Assembly: GCA_022450155.1 (NCBI GenBank)
Contig: JAKUQR010000001.1
Span: forward strand, 1-64,000
DNA: 64,000 nt
Source of the DNA: Gammaproteobacteria bacterium
GTDB lineage: Bacteria > Pseudomonadota > Gammaproteobacteria > Arenicellales > UBA868
Reading direction: 5' to 3'
Shown: positions 27,497-36,803 of the stretch, one piece after another
Position numbering within the stretch: position 1 is the first letter of the stretch
How the letters are laid out: each line of letters starts with the position of its first letter
The notes under the pieces: model-generated
The model's database searches: none
Told to the model about the DNA's origin: nothing
What the model saw: the letters and a program-made list of their open reading frames with translations, nothing else
Program-made: the position numbers and the translations under genes

Positions 27497-28297
27497 ATGC
27501 CTAGAGCTAACCTGAAACGATTATTCGCCAATGACAAACTCAAAGCCGGACACGCCTTATTTGAGTTTTCAACACCCGGCATCGGCCAGATTTTGGGTGG
27601 AACAGGTATCGATTTTGTCTTTGTCGATATGGAACACTCAGGTTTTGGAATATCCGAACTCAAACAACTCGTCACCAGTTTGAGAGCCGGCAACCTTCCT
27701 GCCCTGGTACGCCCGCCGTCGAAAAACTATCACCATATCGCTCGAGCGCTCGATGCGGGTGCTGATGGACTACTACTGCCTATGGTGGCCTCGGCTGACG
27801 AAGCCCGTGAAATCGTCCAGCACGCCAACTACCCTCCACGCGGGCACCGGGGCATCGCCCTGGGGATTGCGCACGATGGCTACCGCGCTGTGTCACCCGA
27901 TGTTGCCTTACGATCAGCCAATCGAAGAATTGGTATAGCCACATTGATCGAAACTGTTGAAGGCGTGCGGAACGTCGATGAAATCGCCGCGGTCGATGGG
28001 GTGGACTGTATCTGGCTGGGACACTTTGATCTCAGTGCGTCTCTGGGTATCCCAGGGGACTTCGACCACCCGGAATTTCTTCGCGCCGAGCGCCGAATTC
28101 GACAGGCAGCACACAAACACGGCAAGGCACTGGGGTTTCTTGTAGTTTCAGCCGAACAAGGCATTGATCGATTTCGAAAAGGATATGATGTCATCTGTTA
28201 CCAGATGGACACACTCCTCTACCCACAGACTTTGGCAAGCGGAATCGAACAAATTCGCAAGGGGTGCAAAACCGGCAGACCGAAGCAAAAGTCATGA
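27497..28297 (+). CDS. HpcH/HpaI family aldolase, copy 1
   Basis: A 266-residue class II pyruvate aldolase of the HpcH/HpaI family, which cleaves 4-hydroxy-2-keto acids to pyruvate and an aldehyde. Marks are FVFVDMEHSGFG, LVRPPSKNY, LLLPMVASADEA, the metal-binding LIETVEGV and GHFDLSASLG. The frame opens at 27485; the ATG at 27497 has GGAG upstream. Its TGA overlaps the next ATG (ATGA), so it is translationally coupled to the 2-hydroxyacid dehydrogenase. Two other family members are at 45.3 and 52.4 kb. Confidence 0.93.
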   Translation: MPRANLKRLFANDKLKAGHALFEFSTPGIGQILGGTGIDFVFVDMEHSGFGISELKQLVTSLRAGNLPALVRPPSKNYHHIARALDAGADGLLLPMVASADEAREIVQHANYPPRGHRGIALGIAHDGYRAVSPDVALRSANRRIGIATLIETVEGVRNVDEIAAVDGVDCIWLGHFDLSASLGIPGDFDHPEFLRAERRIRQAAHKHGKALGFLVVSAEQGIDRFRKGYDVICYQMDTLLYPQTLASGIEQIRKGCKTGRPKQKS

Positions 28298-29361
28298 AAA
28301 ATCAAGATCAATTTCGGGTAGCTCTGTCTGGGGCATTTCAAAACAATGATGGCACGCCCGTATTCCCGATGTTCGACCTGTCACCGCTATCGGATGACCC
28401 TGAAGTTCAATTCGAATACGTCGCCGGCATTGATGGTCGGATGAGTGCCGAATCACTGGAGGGTTTCGATGCACTGGTACTGCTGCTGGAGAAATTTGAT
28501 GCCAACAGCATCCCTGCGAACAACCGCCTGACACTGATTGCACGGTTTGGCGTGGGTTTTGATACGGTGGATGTAGAAGCTTGCAAAATCAAGGGAATCG
28601 CGGTCGGAATCACACCTAACGGCGTCAGACGACCAGTCGCAGCATCAGTACTGACCTACATCCTCGCTCTATCCGGGAAACTGATGATCAAAGACGCTCT
28701 GGTACGAGGTGGACCATCAACGTTTGCTGAAAGAGCTCAGCACATGGGGACAGGGCTGGTGGGTAAGACGCTGGGCTCAATCGGGCTTGGCAACATTGGT
28801 GTGGAGGTATTTCGACTCTGTGCGCCGCTCGGTATGAACTTCATCGCTCACGACCCCTATATCGATTCGACTGTCGCCCAGTCCGTCAACGTTGAACTCA
28901 AAGACCTGGAGAGCGTATTCCGTGAGAGTGATTTTTTGACCCTTAACGTACCGCTAAGCGAAGAGACCCTCCACCTGGCGAACGCTGCCAGGCTTACATT
29001 GATGAAACCTACTGCGTACCTGATCAATACATCACGTGGGCCCGTTGTCGACCAAACCGCCCTCGTAACGGCGTTGACACAAGGCGTAATTGCCGGCGCC
29101 GGGTTGGACGTATTTGATCCAGAGCCACCACAGGCCGACGACCCGCTATTACAGCTCGATAATGTGATCCTCACTCCGCATGCTCTGTGCTGGACGGACC
29201 AGTGCTTTGCCGGCATAGGAGCGCAGGATCTAGAGCATGTATTTGCCGTAAAAAACGGACAGGTCCCGCAGGCACTTGCTGACCCTACGGTCGCTGATGA
29301 ACCGGCCTTCCACCTGAAGCTGAAACACTACCGAAATTGCTTCGCTTCTCAGTCGACGTAA
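28294..29361 (+). CDS. D-isomer 2-hydroxyacid dehydrogenase (phosphoglycerate-dehydrogenase-like), copy 1
   Basis: A 355-residue NAD-dependent dehydrogenase: GLGNIG in the cofactor domain, NTSRGPVVD (catalytic Arg), DVFDPEPP (Glu) and LTPHALCWTDQ (His). All three catalytic residues are present. The ATG at 28294 overlaps the aldolase stop by four bases. It probably oxidises a hydroxy acid to feed the coupled aldolase, or reduces its product (inference). Its last 13 bases overlap the convergent RraA-like gene. Confidence 0.92.
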   Translation: MKNQDQFRVALSGAFQNNDGTPVFPMFDLSPLSDDPEVQFEYVAGIDGRMSAESLEGFDALVLLLEKFDANSIPANNRLTLIARFGVGFDTVDVEACKIKGIAVGITPNGVRRPVAASVLTYILALSGKLMIKDALVRGGPSTFAERAQHMGTGLVGKTLGSIGLGNIGVEVFRLCAPLGMNFIAHDPYIDSTVAQSVNVELKDLESVFRESDFLTLNVPLSEETLHLANAARLTLMKPTAYLINTSRGPVVDQTALVTALTQGVIAGAGLDVFDPEPPQADDPLLQLDNVILTPHALCWTDQCFAGIGAQDLEHVFAVKNGQVPQALADPTVADEPAFHLKLKHYRNCFASQST

Positions 29362-30035
29362 CGGGTCTTATCTGAATCGAGCAACTCCTGAACCCAGTCT
29401 GAGGCAGTAGCTCCACCGTGGACTTTCTTCTCGTATTCAGCCTCTAGCTGAGTAACGACTGCAATTGAGGCAATCACTGCATCGACGGTCGATCGTGATA
29501 CGACGACGACACCATCACGGTCTCCCACCAAAATGTCACCCGACTCGATGGGTACACCTTTGATAGCTACCGGCAAGCCGACCGAGCCTGGACCTAGGGA
29601 ATAAGGTGAGTTGGGAGATACACCTGCACAAAATACCGGAATACCCGCCGCCAGTATGCCCTCTGCGTCCCGAACCAGCCCATCGGTAACAATGGCGCGG
29701 ATCCCTTTATTTTTTGCCATGATGGCGACGTTGTCACCGATCACAGCTGCGTCGTCGTAACCATTTGTTTCAATCAACACCACGTCACCAGGCTGTGCCA
29801 GCGCAATGCCCGGCTGAACAGCCAGCATGTCCCTGGGTTCAACATGCACAGTAATTACAGAACCGGCAAACGCCATGTCGGTCGCGAGCGGCTTAATTCG
29901 GTAGTCCAGGGCTCCGGTACCATTCTGGGCATCGACCACAAATCCGGTCGAAATCCCTTGAAACACCCCGATCTGGTCATTGGTCGGTCGATCGAAGTGT
30001 TTCCTGACCGTAAGAATGACAGGTTCACCAATCAT
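29349..30035 (-). CDS. RraA-like protein / HMG aldolase family
   Basis: A 228-residue RraA-fold protein related to 4-hydroxy-4-methyl-2-oxoglutarate (HMG) aldolase and oxaloacetate decarboxylase. The key motif is IVTDGLVRDAEGI with the Arg-Asp pair, preceded by GDVVLIETNGYDDAAVIGDN and followed by GDILVGDRDGVVVV. That favours a metal-dependent lyase over the RNase E regulator. GAGGA precedes the ATG. It is divergent from the UxaA gene and overlaps the hydroxyacid dehydrogenase tail by 13 bases. Confidence 0.9.
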   Translation of the reverse strand: MIGEPVILTVRKHFDRPTNDQIGVFQGISTGFVVDAQNGTGALDYRIKPLATDMAFAGSVITVHVEPRDMLAVQPGIALAQPGDVVLIETNGYDDAAVIGDNVAIMAKNKGIRAIVTDGLVRDAEGILAAGIPVFCAGVSPNSPYSLGPGSVGLPVAIKGVPIESGDILVGDRDGVVVVSRSTVDAVIASIAVVTQLEAEYEKKVHGGATASDWVQELLDSDKTRYVD

Positions 30036-30196
30036 GTGTTCATATCCTCGGTGTTCTGATGGGTTTCGACGCTCAACCGCCCGAAGAATTCCAGGCAGCC
30101 GCGTTTAGCCCGTGGTCAGAGATGCTCGATCGTAACAATTCGGAATTTTAATATATATTATCCTGTGAATAGATGAGAACCAAGGATGTGAGACCT

Positions 30197-31723
30197 ATGA
30201 GCCAAACTGTAACCCGGACAATTCGACTGAGCCCAGCTGACAATGTTGTGGTTGCCCGCGCCGCACTGCGTGCGGACACCCGCGTCGAGGAAGAAGCGCT
30301 GACAACGCTTGATCCGATAGATCCTGGACACAAAGTGGCGACCCAGGCCATCTCGAAAGGTGACACGATAAGAAAGTACGACCAGATCATCGGCATAGCC
30401 GAAACCGATATCTTGCCGGGCCAGCATGTTCACACCCACAACTTGCGCATGGATAATTTCGACCGCGACTACCGGTTCAGTGAGTCGGTGAGAAGTCTCG
30501 ACTTCGTGGCACCCGAACAGGCGGCGACTTTTGAGGGCATTGTTCGTTCTGACGGCCGCGTCGGAACCCGCAACTACATTGGCGTTCTGACCAGTGTCAA
30601 TTGTTCTGCAAGTGTTGCTCGACATGTCACCAAACGGTTTCAAGAAGACGTGATGGCTGAGTTTCCTAATGTCGATGGGGTCATCGCGCTAACACATGAT
30701 CATGGCTGTGGCGGCTGTGCCGGTATCGGCCTGAACTATATACAGAGGACACTTTCCGGTTACTCCCGACACCCCAATTTTTATGCCGTGGTGATTATTG
30801 GCCTGGGCTGCGAGGCCAATCAGATCGGGGCCATGATGGAAGCTGAAAAGCTCAATCCCAGCGATAAACTCCACGCCTTTACGATCCAGGATTCAGGTGG
30901 CAGCGCTGCGGCGGCCGAGCGTGGCGAGGGCCTGATCCGTGAACTGCTCAGTGATGCGAACCAGATCGAACGGGTGACACGACCGGTCAGCGATCTGATT
31001 CTGGCACTGGAATGTGGCGGCTCAGACGGCTACTCGGGCATCTCTGCAAATCCGGCACTCGGCGCAGCAGCCGACCTCCTGGTCTTGAATGGGGGGACGG
31101 CCTGTCTGGGTGAAACGCCAGAAGTCTATGGTGCCGAACACCTGCTCACGCAGCGGGCAGTCAGCCCCGAAGTCGGCCAGAAACTGGTGGACCGGATCCG
31201 TTGGTGGGAAGACTACACCCAGGCCAATCATGCCGAAATGAACAACAATCCTGCACCTGGCAATAAAGCAGGCGGTCTGACCACGATTCTGGAGAAATCC
31301 CTTGGCGCCGTGGCCAAAGGCGGCACGACTAATCTGGTTGACGTCTACGAGTATGCGCAACCGATTACCAAAAAAGGTTTTGTCTTTATGGATACACCAG
31401 GTTACGACCCCGCTTCGATCACCGGCATGGTGGCGGGTGGCGCCAACATCACCTGCTTCACAACCGGTCGCGGCTCGGTGTTCGGGGGCAAACCTGTGCC
31501 AAGCCTGAAACTTGCCACCAACACGCCGATGTATCTGCGGATGGAAAGTGACATGGACATCAACTGCGGTGACATCGTCGACGGTACGTCGAGCGTTGAG
31601 AAAAAGGGGCAGGAAATCTTTGAGAGGATCATCTCCTGCGCATCCGGTGAACGGTCAAAATCCGAAATCATGGGCATGGGCGAAGAAGAATTTGTTCCCT
31701 GGATGGTCGGTGCCATACTGTAA
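30197..31723 (+). CDS. UxaA family altronate/galactarate-type dehydratase
   Basis: A 508-residue Fe-dependent sugar-acid dehydratase. An N-terminal SAF domain (about residues 1-90) is followed by the UxaA core: GIVRSDGRVGTRNYIGVL, THDHGCGGCAG, LALECGGSDGYSGI, NGGTACLGETPEV and MDTPGYDPAS, with conserved Cys residues. The frame opens at 30173, but the start at 30197 (MSQTVTRT) fits better. It dehydrates an aldonate to a 2-keto-3-deoxy acid, which the nearby DapA-type or HpaI lyases could cleave (inference). A perfect TAATATATATTA palindrome (30149-30160) and -10-like bases lie upstream. Confidence 0.92.
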   Translation: MSQTVTRTIRLSPADNVVVARAALRADTRVEEEALTTLDPIDPGHKVATQAISKGDTIRKYDQIIGIAETDILPGQHVHTHNLRMDNFDRDYRFSESVRSLDFVAPEQAATFEGIVRSDGRVGTRNYIGVLTSVNCSASVARHVTKRFQEDVMAEFPNVDGVIALTHDHGCGGCAGIGLNYIQRTLSGYSRHPNFYAVVIIGLGCEANQIGAMMEAEKLNPSDKLHAFTIQDSGGSAAAAERGEGLIRELLSDANQIERVTRPVSDLILALECGGSDGYSGISANPALGAAADLLVLNGGTACLGETPEVYGAEHLLTQRAVSPEVGQKLVDRIRWWEDYTQANHAEMNNNPAPGNKAGGLTTILEKSLGAVAKGGTTNLVDVYEYAQPITKKGFVFMDTPGYDPASITGMVAGGANITCFTTGRGSVFGGKPVPSLKLATNTPMYLRMESDMDINCGDIVDGTSSVEKKGQEIFERIISCASGERSKSEIMGMGEEEFVPWMVGAIL

Positions 31724-31792
31724 TTCATGCTTAATCGCCCTACTCTTCTGACTTAGGTCGACTGTCCTACACTGCGCTAAACGGAAAGATCT

Positions 31793-32554
31793 ATGCTCAG
31801 TACTACTCAGCTTGATCACTATCACACGCAAGGTTTTGTAATTCCTGATTTCCGCCTCGACAAAGAAACGCTTGATACTATCAAAGGACATCATGAGCGT
31901 CTGATCACCCGATTACCCGAATTTCGAGACTACTGTCCCAGCGTGCTGGCCTACGATCTGGCCTTCCTGAACTACGCTCGCATTCCGGAGATCCTGGAAA
32001 TGGTGGAGCAGGTACTAGGTGGTCATTTTGCACTCTGGAATTCCAGCTTTTTTGCTAAACCTGCCGTCAACGGTAGGGCAACCCCCTGGCACCAAGATGG
32101 CGAGTACTGGCCCATACGACCTGTGGCCACTTGCACAGTCTGGATTGCGATTGATGATGCGAACACGGAAAACGGCTGCCTGAAACTCATCCCCGGTTCT
32201 CATAAGAAAGAACAGCTGCTTGCACATAAAACTAATCCAGACCCAAATCTGACCCTCAACCAGGAACTGCTGTCCTCAGATTTCGATGAATCCCAGGCCG
32301 TAGACCTGATTCTGGAGGCGGGACAAATGTCACTGCACGATGTTCGAATAGTGCACGGCTCAGAAGAGAACACGTCTTCGAATTCACGACGTGGTATGAC
32401 ACTACGCTACATGCCACTGACTTCTGTCTTTGACCGAAGACTCGCAGTGACACAATCGAAAAGTATGGGGTTTAAGGCTCACGAGGAACGAACACTTTTC
32501 CTTATGCGAGGAACTGATCAGACCGGAGAAAACGATTTTCGCCTGCGCTGGTAA
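31793..32554 (+). CDS. Phytanoyl-CoA dioxygenase (PhyH) family Fe/2-oxoglutarate oxygenase, copy 1
   Basis: A 253-residue non-haem iron dioxygenase with the facial triad HQD (in PWHQDGEYWPI, near residue 100) and a distal His (VRIVHGSEENTS); an Arg in SRRGMTLRYMP binds 2-oxoglutarate. NGCLKLIPGSH is typical of the family. It hydroxylates small acids or similar compounds. It follows UxaA and precedes the DapA-type lyase with 42 bases between. A paralog at 62.1 kb shares several blocks. Confidence 0.92.
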   Translation: MLSTTQLDHYHTQGFVIPDFRLDKETLDTIKGHHERLITRLPEFRDYCPSVLAYDLAFLNYARIPEILEMVEQVLGGHFALWNSSFFAKPAVNGRATPWHQDGEYWPIRPVATCTVWIAIDDANTENGCLKLIPGSHKKEQLLAHKTNPDPNLTLNQELLSSDFDESQAVDLILEAGQMSLHDVRIVHGSEENTSSNSRRGMTLRYMPLTSVFDRRLAVTQSKSMGFKAHEERTLFLMRGTDQTGENDFRLRW

Positions 32555-32596
32555 CAACGCTATCAGTCAACAGAACGACATTAAAGGACAATAATA

Positions 32597-33484
32597 ATGA
32601 CTAAAATCAATCTCTGCGGCGTCATTCCACCGGTGACCACTCCTTTCGACGCGCACGGAGAAATCGAGTACACCTCGGTTAAAGCACAGGTTGATTGGCT
32701 GGTTGACTGCGGCGTGAGCGGGATCGCGGCTGGCGGCAGTACGGGCGAAGGTCATACCCTCGAGGCTGACGAATTTAGGACCCTCATTAATGTCGCGTTC
32801 GAAGCTGCTGACGGGCGTATCGACGTGATTGCCGGAATTATCACTGATTCGACGCGGGAATCTGTGCGGCGTGGCCAGATGATCCAGGATTCAGGCGTCG
32901 CCGCATTGCAGGTCACGCCGGTGCACTACGTATTCAAGCCAGGCGACGATGACACCGTCGAGCATTTCAGAACGCTGAGCAGCGAAACGGGAATGCCGAT
33001 CATTATCTATAACGTCATCCCGTGGAATTACCTTTCACCCGAACTGCTGTGCAGGGTCATGCGTGAGGTTCCGGGCGTCATTGGCGTAAAACAAAGCGCT
33101 GGCGATATGAAGCTTTTTGCTGATCTCATGATTTCAGCCGACCCGGACGACTTGATTTTTAGTGCGGTAGACGGCCTGCTGTATGCCAGTTACTGCTTGG
33201 GTGCCCGGGGATCTATTGCAGCTATTCTTTCCGCGGCGCCTCGCCCAAGCGTCCAGCTCTGGAACGCAGTCAAAGCCGGAGACCATGCAACAGCACTGGA
33301 CCTGCACGAAAAGTTGCTGGCCTTGTGGAATGCAATCGTTGGTGACAATCTACCGGCAACAACCAAGTATTCACAGATTCTTCAGGGTATTCCCGCAGGG
33401 CTACCTCGTCAGCCAATGTCTATGCCTGGAGAACCCCAGCAAGCTCTCATTCGCAACGCACTGATGGGTCTTAGTCTGATCTAA
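32597..33484 (+). CDS. Dihydrodipicolinate synthase/N-acetylneuraminate lyase (DapA) family protein
   Basis: A 295-residue class I aldolase/dehydratase TIM barrel. It has PPVTTPFD, AGGSTGEGHTL, the tyrosine in PIIIYNVIPWN and the Schiff-base lysine in GVIGVKQSAGDM. AAAGGA precedes the ATG. Its context next to UxaA suggests a role as a 2-keto-3-deoxy sugar-acid dehydratase or lyase, not lysine biosynthesis (inference). It ends 115 bases before the MFS gene, in a gap with a hairpin and a perfect inverted repeat. Confidence 0.9.
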   Translation: MTKINLCGVIPPVTTPFDAHGEIEYTSVKAQVDWLVDCGVSGIAAGGSTGEGHTLEADEFRTLINVAFEAADGRIDVIAGIITDSTRESVRRGQMIQDSGVAALQVTPVHYVFKPGDDDTVEHFRTLSSETGMPIIIYNVIPWNYLSPELLCRVMREVPGVIGVKQSAGDMKLFADLMISADPDDLIFSAVDGLLYASYCLGARGSIAAILSAAPRPSVQLWNAVKAGDHATALDLHEKLLALWNAIVGDNLPATTKYSQILQGIPAGLPRQPMSMPGEPQQALIRNALMGLSLI

Positions 33485-33511
33485 GGCACAACTCAAACAG
33501 AGATTTCGTCT

Positions 33512-33534
33512 CGGTTGGCCTTCGGGTCAAGCCG
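33512..33534 (+). other. UUCG-tetraloop RNA hairpin after the DapA-type gene
   Basis: CGG-TTG-GCC pairs with GGT-CAA-CCG (one bulged G and one G-T wobble) around a TTCG loop, 28 bases after the stop codon. No T-run follows directly (GTGCGGTATTTTG), so it could be a weak terminator or a 3'-end stabilising stem. Confidence 0.4.
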
Positions 33535-33539
33535 GTGCG

Positions 33540-33563
33540 GTATTTTGATATGAATCAAAATAC
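33540..33563. promoter_or_regulatory. Perfect inverted repeat GTATTTTGAT-ATGA-ATCAAAATAC
   Basis: Ten-base arms, no mismatch, four-base spacer, 36 bases before the MFS start codon. Without a T-run it is unlike a terminator; the symmetry and position suit a regulator site controlling the MFS-AtuA genes. Confidence 0.45.
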
Positions 33564-33599
33564 TACCCTCAAACGGAGCCTTACTCGCAAGTTACGTTC

Positions 33600-34817
33600 G
33601 TGAACAGCTATCGCAACCAACAGTTCTTAATCGTCGGCACAGGCTTTCTGGTCCAGGCTGTTTATGTGGGACTGTTGTTTATGTTCGGGATATTGTTTCT
33701 TGAATTCGAGGAAACCTTCGGTTGGTCCCGCGCGGTAATTTCTGGCGCGTTCTCCGCATTCCTCCTTGCGACCGGAATTATCGGCATAGCTATGGGGAAA
33801 CTGAACGATCTTTTCGGCCCTCGACGGATAATGATTGCTGGCGCGCTGATTCATGGCGCCGGCTACGCACTGATGTCCCTCATCCAGGCGCCCTGGCAGC
33901 TCTATTTCTTTTACGGTGTGCTCGTAGCGGTTGGATTCAGCACACACGACATTTTGACGTTGTCGACTATTGCCCGCTGGTTCACAGCCAAAAGAAGCCT
34001 GATGTCCGGAATTGTCAAAGCCGGGGCCGGTGCGGGAACGTTCGTGGTTCCTATACTACTGACCGCCCTGCTTGCAGTCTGGGACTGGCGCATCGCTTGC
34101 CTTGTTGTTGGCGCAGCTTCTACTTTGATTTTGACCTTTCTCGCACAGTTTTTGACACGTAACCCACCATCGACACCAGTGGAATCAGACGAAGTCTCGA
34201 CACCAGTACCTCAAACTGAAATTGGACTGACGCTCAAGCTAGCGATTACTACACGCAATTTCTGGATTCTGTGCGTCGGGCAGTTTTTGATCTTTTCCTG
34301 CTTGATGGTCGTGATGATTCATGTGGCTCCCCACGCCCGAGACCTTGGGTTTGAAACAACCCAGGCAGCAAAAGTACTCTCAACCATCGGCGCCGGAAGT
34401 ATTCTCGGCCGAATCATTCTGGGTGGAACCGCTGATCGATTGGGAGGGAAGCGCGCGCTGATCATCGCCTACGTCATTCTTTGCGCGAGCCTGATCTGGC
34501 TGCTGTTTATCCGCGAACCGTCGATTCTGTTTTTGTTTGCCCCGGTATATGGATTTACTCATGGTGCATTCTTCACACTCATATCTCCCACGGTGGCAGA
34601 GCTTTTCGGCACCCGGTCGCATGGCGTGATTTTCGCCATCGTCTTGTTTCATGGGACGATTGGTGGCGCTTTGAGCCCATTGATTGCAGGTTATGTTTTC
34701 GACACGGTGGGCTCTTACCAGCCAGTTTTTGCTTGCCTGGCCGGGCTTGCGGTTGCAGGCCTCGTACTGGTCCAGTTTCTGCAGTCGAACAGCCCGGCTG
34801 AAATTGAGGTAACCTGA
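33600..34817 (+). CDS. MFS transporter, monocarboxylate (OFA/MCT)-like
   Basis: A 405-residue inner-membrane carrier with 12 predicted helices. The loop 2-3 motif GKLNDLFGPRR and the RWFTAKRSLMSGIVKAGAG segment are typical of oxalate/formate and monocarboxylate carriers. It begins at a GTG with no clear Shine-Dalgarno. In context it could import a hydroxy or keto acid used by the neighbouring lyases (inference). The AtuA-like gene follows 30 bases downstream. Confidence 0.92.
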   Translation: MNSYRNQQFLIVGTGFLVQAVYVGLLFMFGILFLEFEETFGWSRAVISGAFSAFLLATGIIGIAMGKLNDLFGPRRIMIAGALIHGAGYALMSLIQAPWQLYFFYGVLVAVGFSTHDILTLSTIARWFTAKRSLMSGIVKAGAGAGTFVVPILLTALLAVWDWRIACLVVGAASTLILTFLAQFLTRNPPSTPVESDEVSTPVPQTEIGLTLKLAITTRNFWILCVGQFLIFSCLMVVMIHVAPHARDLGFETTQAAKVLSTIGAGSILGRIILGGTADRLGGKRALIIAYVILCASLIWLLFIREPSILFLFAPVYGFTHGAFFTLISPTVAELFGTRSHGVIFAIVLFHGTIGGALSPLIAGYVFDTVGSYQPVFACLAGLAVAGLVLVQFLQSNSPAEIEVT

Positions 34818-34847
34818 GAAATCTACAAAGCTAGGTCAGGCTGCGCG

Positions 34848-36191
34848 ATGTCCCAGAAAAGAACATTCCGAGTCGGTACCGGCGCCGGATTTTCATCCGA
34901 CCGACTGGATCCGGCCATTGATCTGGTGAAGCGGGGCCAGCTGGACACGATCATATTTGAATGCGTGGGTGAAAGAACCCTGGCATTCGGGCATCGCGAC
35001 CGTGCGGCTGATCCTGGCCTCGGCTACAACGCCTTACTTGAAACCCGGCTCCGAGCCCTCCTCCCCCTGTGCCAGGCACACGGCACCCGACTGATCACCA
35101 ACATGGGTGTCGCCAATCCGGACGCTGCGGCACAACTGGCTGTCAGAATCGCACAGGAGCTGGGGCTAAATGGACTTCGCATAGCTGCGGTGACCGGCGA
35201 CGATGTACGTACACTGATTCACGACGAAAGCCCGTTGCACGAACCATCGTGTACAGTCGCCGAAACCGGTCGGTCGATTCTTGGGGCAAATGCCTACCTC
35301 GGCGCTGACGCGATTATTCCAGCATTGGAAGAAGATGCGCACGTCGTCATCACTGGTCGAGTGGCTGACCCATCGTTGTTTCTGGCGCCTATCCAGCATC
35401 ATTTTAACTGGGCAGCAAACGACTGGACTCGGCTCGGCGCTGGCACCCTGGTTGGACATTTAATGGAATGTGCAGCCCAGGTCAGCGGCGGCTATTTTGC
35501 CGACCCAGGATATAAATCAGTCCCTAATCTGGCTTATGTGGGCTTCCCAATTGCAGAAGTCTGCGCCGACGGCAGCGCTGTAATCACCAAGTTGACAGAC
35601 ACGGGCGGGCTGGTCAGTACCCAGACTGTCAAGGAACAGATGCTGTACGAGGTACACAACCCAACGGCCTACCTGACCCCTGATGTCACAGCTGATTTCT
35701 CCACAGTTAATGTTTCTGAAGTGAGTGCCGATCGCGTGCAGGTTTCTAACGCCAGTGGCACAGCTCGGCCGGATCAACTGAAGGTTACCGTAGCCTTCGA
35801 CGGCGGCTATCTGGCTGAAGCAGAAGTCTCATACGCTGGTCCAGGCGCTGCAGAACGCGCCACGTTGGCTGCCGATATCGTCAGAGACCGCATCAGAAAA
35901 GTCCACGACGTTCATTTACCCTGTCGTACAGATCTGGTCGGACTGAACGCGATCCACGAGCTCAAACCCAGTAAGGATTTGGATATCCGAGATGTCCGCC
36001 TGCGTGCTGCATTGCGCTGCAACGATCGTAAAGCTGCTGAGGCACTGCTGTGGGAAGTCGAAGCGCTGCTGTGCTGTGGGCCAGCCGGAGGCGGTGGTTA
36101 CAGAGGTCGTATCGAGCCTAGCGTCCTGACTTACTCGACCTTTGTAAAGCGTGACCAGGTGACGCCGAAAATAGAGATCCTATCTGTATGA
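34848..36191 (+). CDS. AtuA family protein (DUF1446), main domain
   Basis: A 447-residue protein of the acyclic terpene utilisation AtuA family: GAGFSSDRLDPA near the start, LAFGHRDRAADPGLGYN, ITNMGVANPD, GRVADPSLFLAP and GTLVGHLMECAAQVSGGYFADPGYK. Its biochemical role is unclear in general; members often sit next to acyl-CoA or hydroxy-acid genes. It is translationally coupled to a 117-residue partner (ATGA at 36188) that in many family members is fused as a C-terminal domain. Confidence 0.9.
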   Translation: MSQKRTFRVGTGAGFSSDRLDPAIDLVKRGQLDTIIFECVGERTLAFGHRDRAADPGLGYNALLETRLRALLPLCQAHGTRLITNMGVANPDAAAQLAVRIAQELGLNGLRIAAVTGDDVRTLIHDESPLHEPSCTVAETGRSILGANAYLGADAIIPALEEDAHVVITGRVADPSLFLAPIQHHFNWAANDWTRLGAGTLVGHLMECAAQVSGGYFADPGYKSVPNLAYVGFPIAEVCADGSAVITKLTDTGGLVSTQTVKEQMLYEVHNPTAYLTPDVTADFSTVNVSEVSADRVQVSNASGTARPDQLKVTVAFDGGYLAEAEVSYAGPGAAERATLAADIVRDRIRKVHDVHLPCRTDLVGLNAIHELKPSKDLDIRDVRLRAALRCNDRKAAEALLWEVEALLCCGPAGGGGYRGRIEPSVLTYSTFVKRDQVTPKIEILSV

Positions 36192-36541
36192 CTCGTATTA
36201 TCGAACTTAGGCAGATTGCCCATGCCCGAGCTGGCGACAAGGGAAACCGCTCCAATGTCTCGGTATTTACCTATAAGCCGGAAGACTTCCCACTCATTTT
36301 GACCCAGGTCACGGCCGAGCGGGTGAAATTGCATTTTGGACACTTACTGCTAGGCGAGATTCAGCGCTTTGTCCTGCCACAGCTCCATGGCATCAACCTG
36401 GTCATGGATGAAGCCCTAGGCGGTGGCGTAAACGAATCACTGAATCTTGACAGTCATGGGAAATCATGGAGCTTCCTGATTTTATCTCTATCGATCGAAC
36501 TGGATGGTGAGGCGCCTCCCAGTTCCAACTACGACAATTAA
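36188..36541 (+). CDS. AtuA-like C-terminal domain as a separate protein
   Basis: A 117-residue protein opening with IIELRQIAHARAGDKGNRSNVSVF, characteristic of the small C-terminal domain of long AtuA proteins. It overlaps the main-domain gene by four bases, so the two are made in step and probably form one complex. No catalytic motif is known. The following 262-base gap has a -10 box for the next SDR. Confidence 0.88.
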   Translation: MTRIIELRQIAHARAGDKGNRSNVSVFTYKPEDFPLILTQVTAERVKLHFGHLLLGEIQRFVLPQLHGINLVMDEALGGGVNESLNLDSHGKSWSFLILSLSIELDGEAPPSSNYDN

Positions 36542-36770
36542 TAGCTGCCCCATTGATGTGATCAAATCGCTTTCCGGCCTCAGCCCTCTCCTAAAATTCA
36601 GTGCTGTCAGGTCTCCAGAAAATTAGAAATCACGCCTCCCTTGGTATGGACCGAAACAGTTTTCTGGTGATCATCGCATGCATAGCTGCGGAATCTATGC
36701 GACAGCAACCTAGCTTCCCCCAATGACCCTAATTGTTGTACGCTCAAAGCAAGAAAGTTTCTGGCAACCC

Positions 36771-36776
36771 TATAAT
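36771..36776 (+). promoter_or_regulatory. Consensus -10 box TATAAT before the SDR at 36804
   Basis: A perfect TATAAT 28 bases before the start codon would give a leader of about 20 bases containing AAGGAG. No good -35 is seen at 16-18 bases upstream, so an activator may be required. An imperfect stem (GCATAG ... CTATGC, about 36678-36700) lies farther upstream. Confidence 0.4.
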
Positions 36777-36803
36777 CCGATTCTTATTGAAGGAGAAACT
36801 GTT

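Noticed and set aside
29349-30035. RraA as a ribonuclease E regulator
   Set aside because: The Arg-Asp lyase motif and the sugar-acid gene context favour the HMG-aldolase branch.
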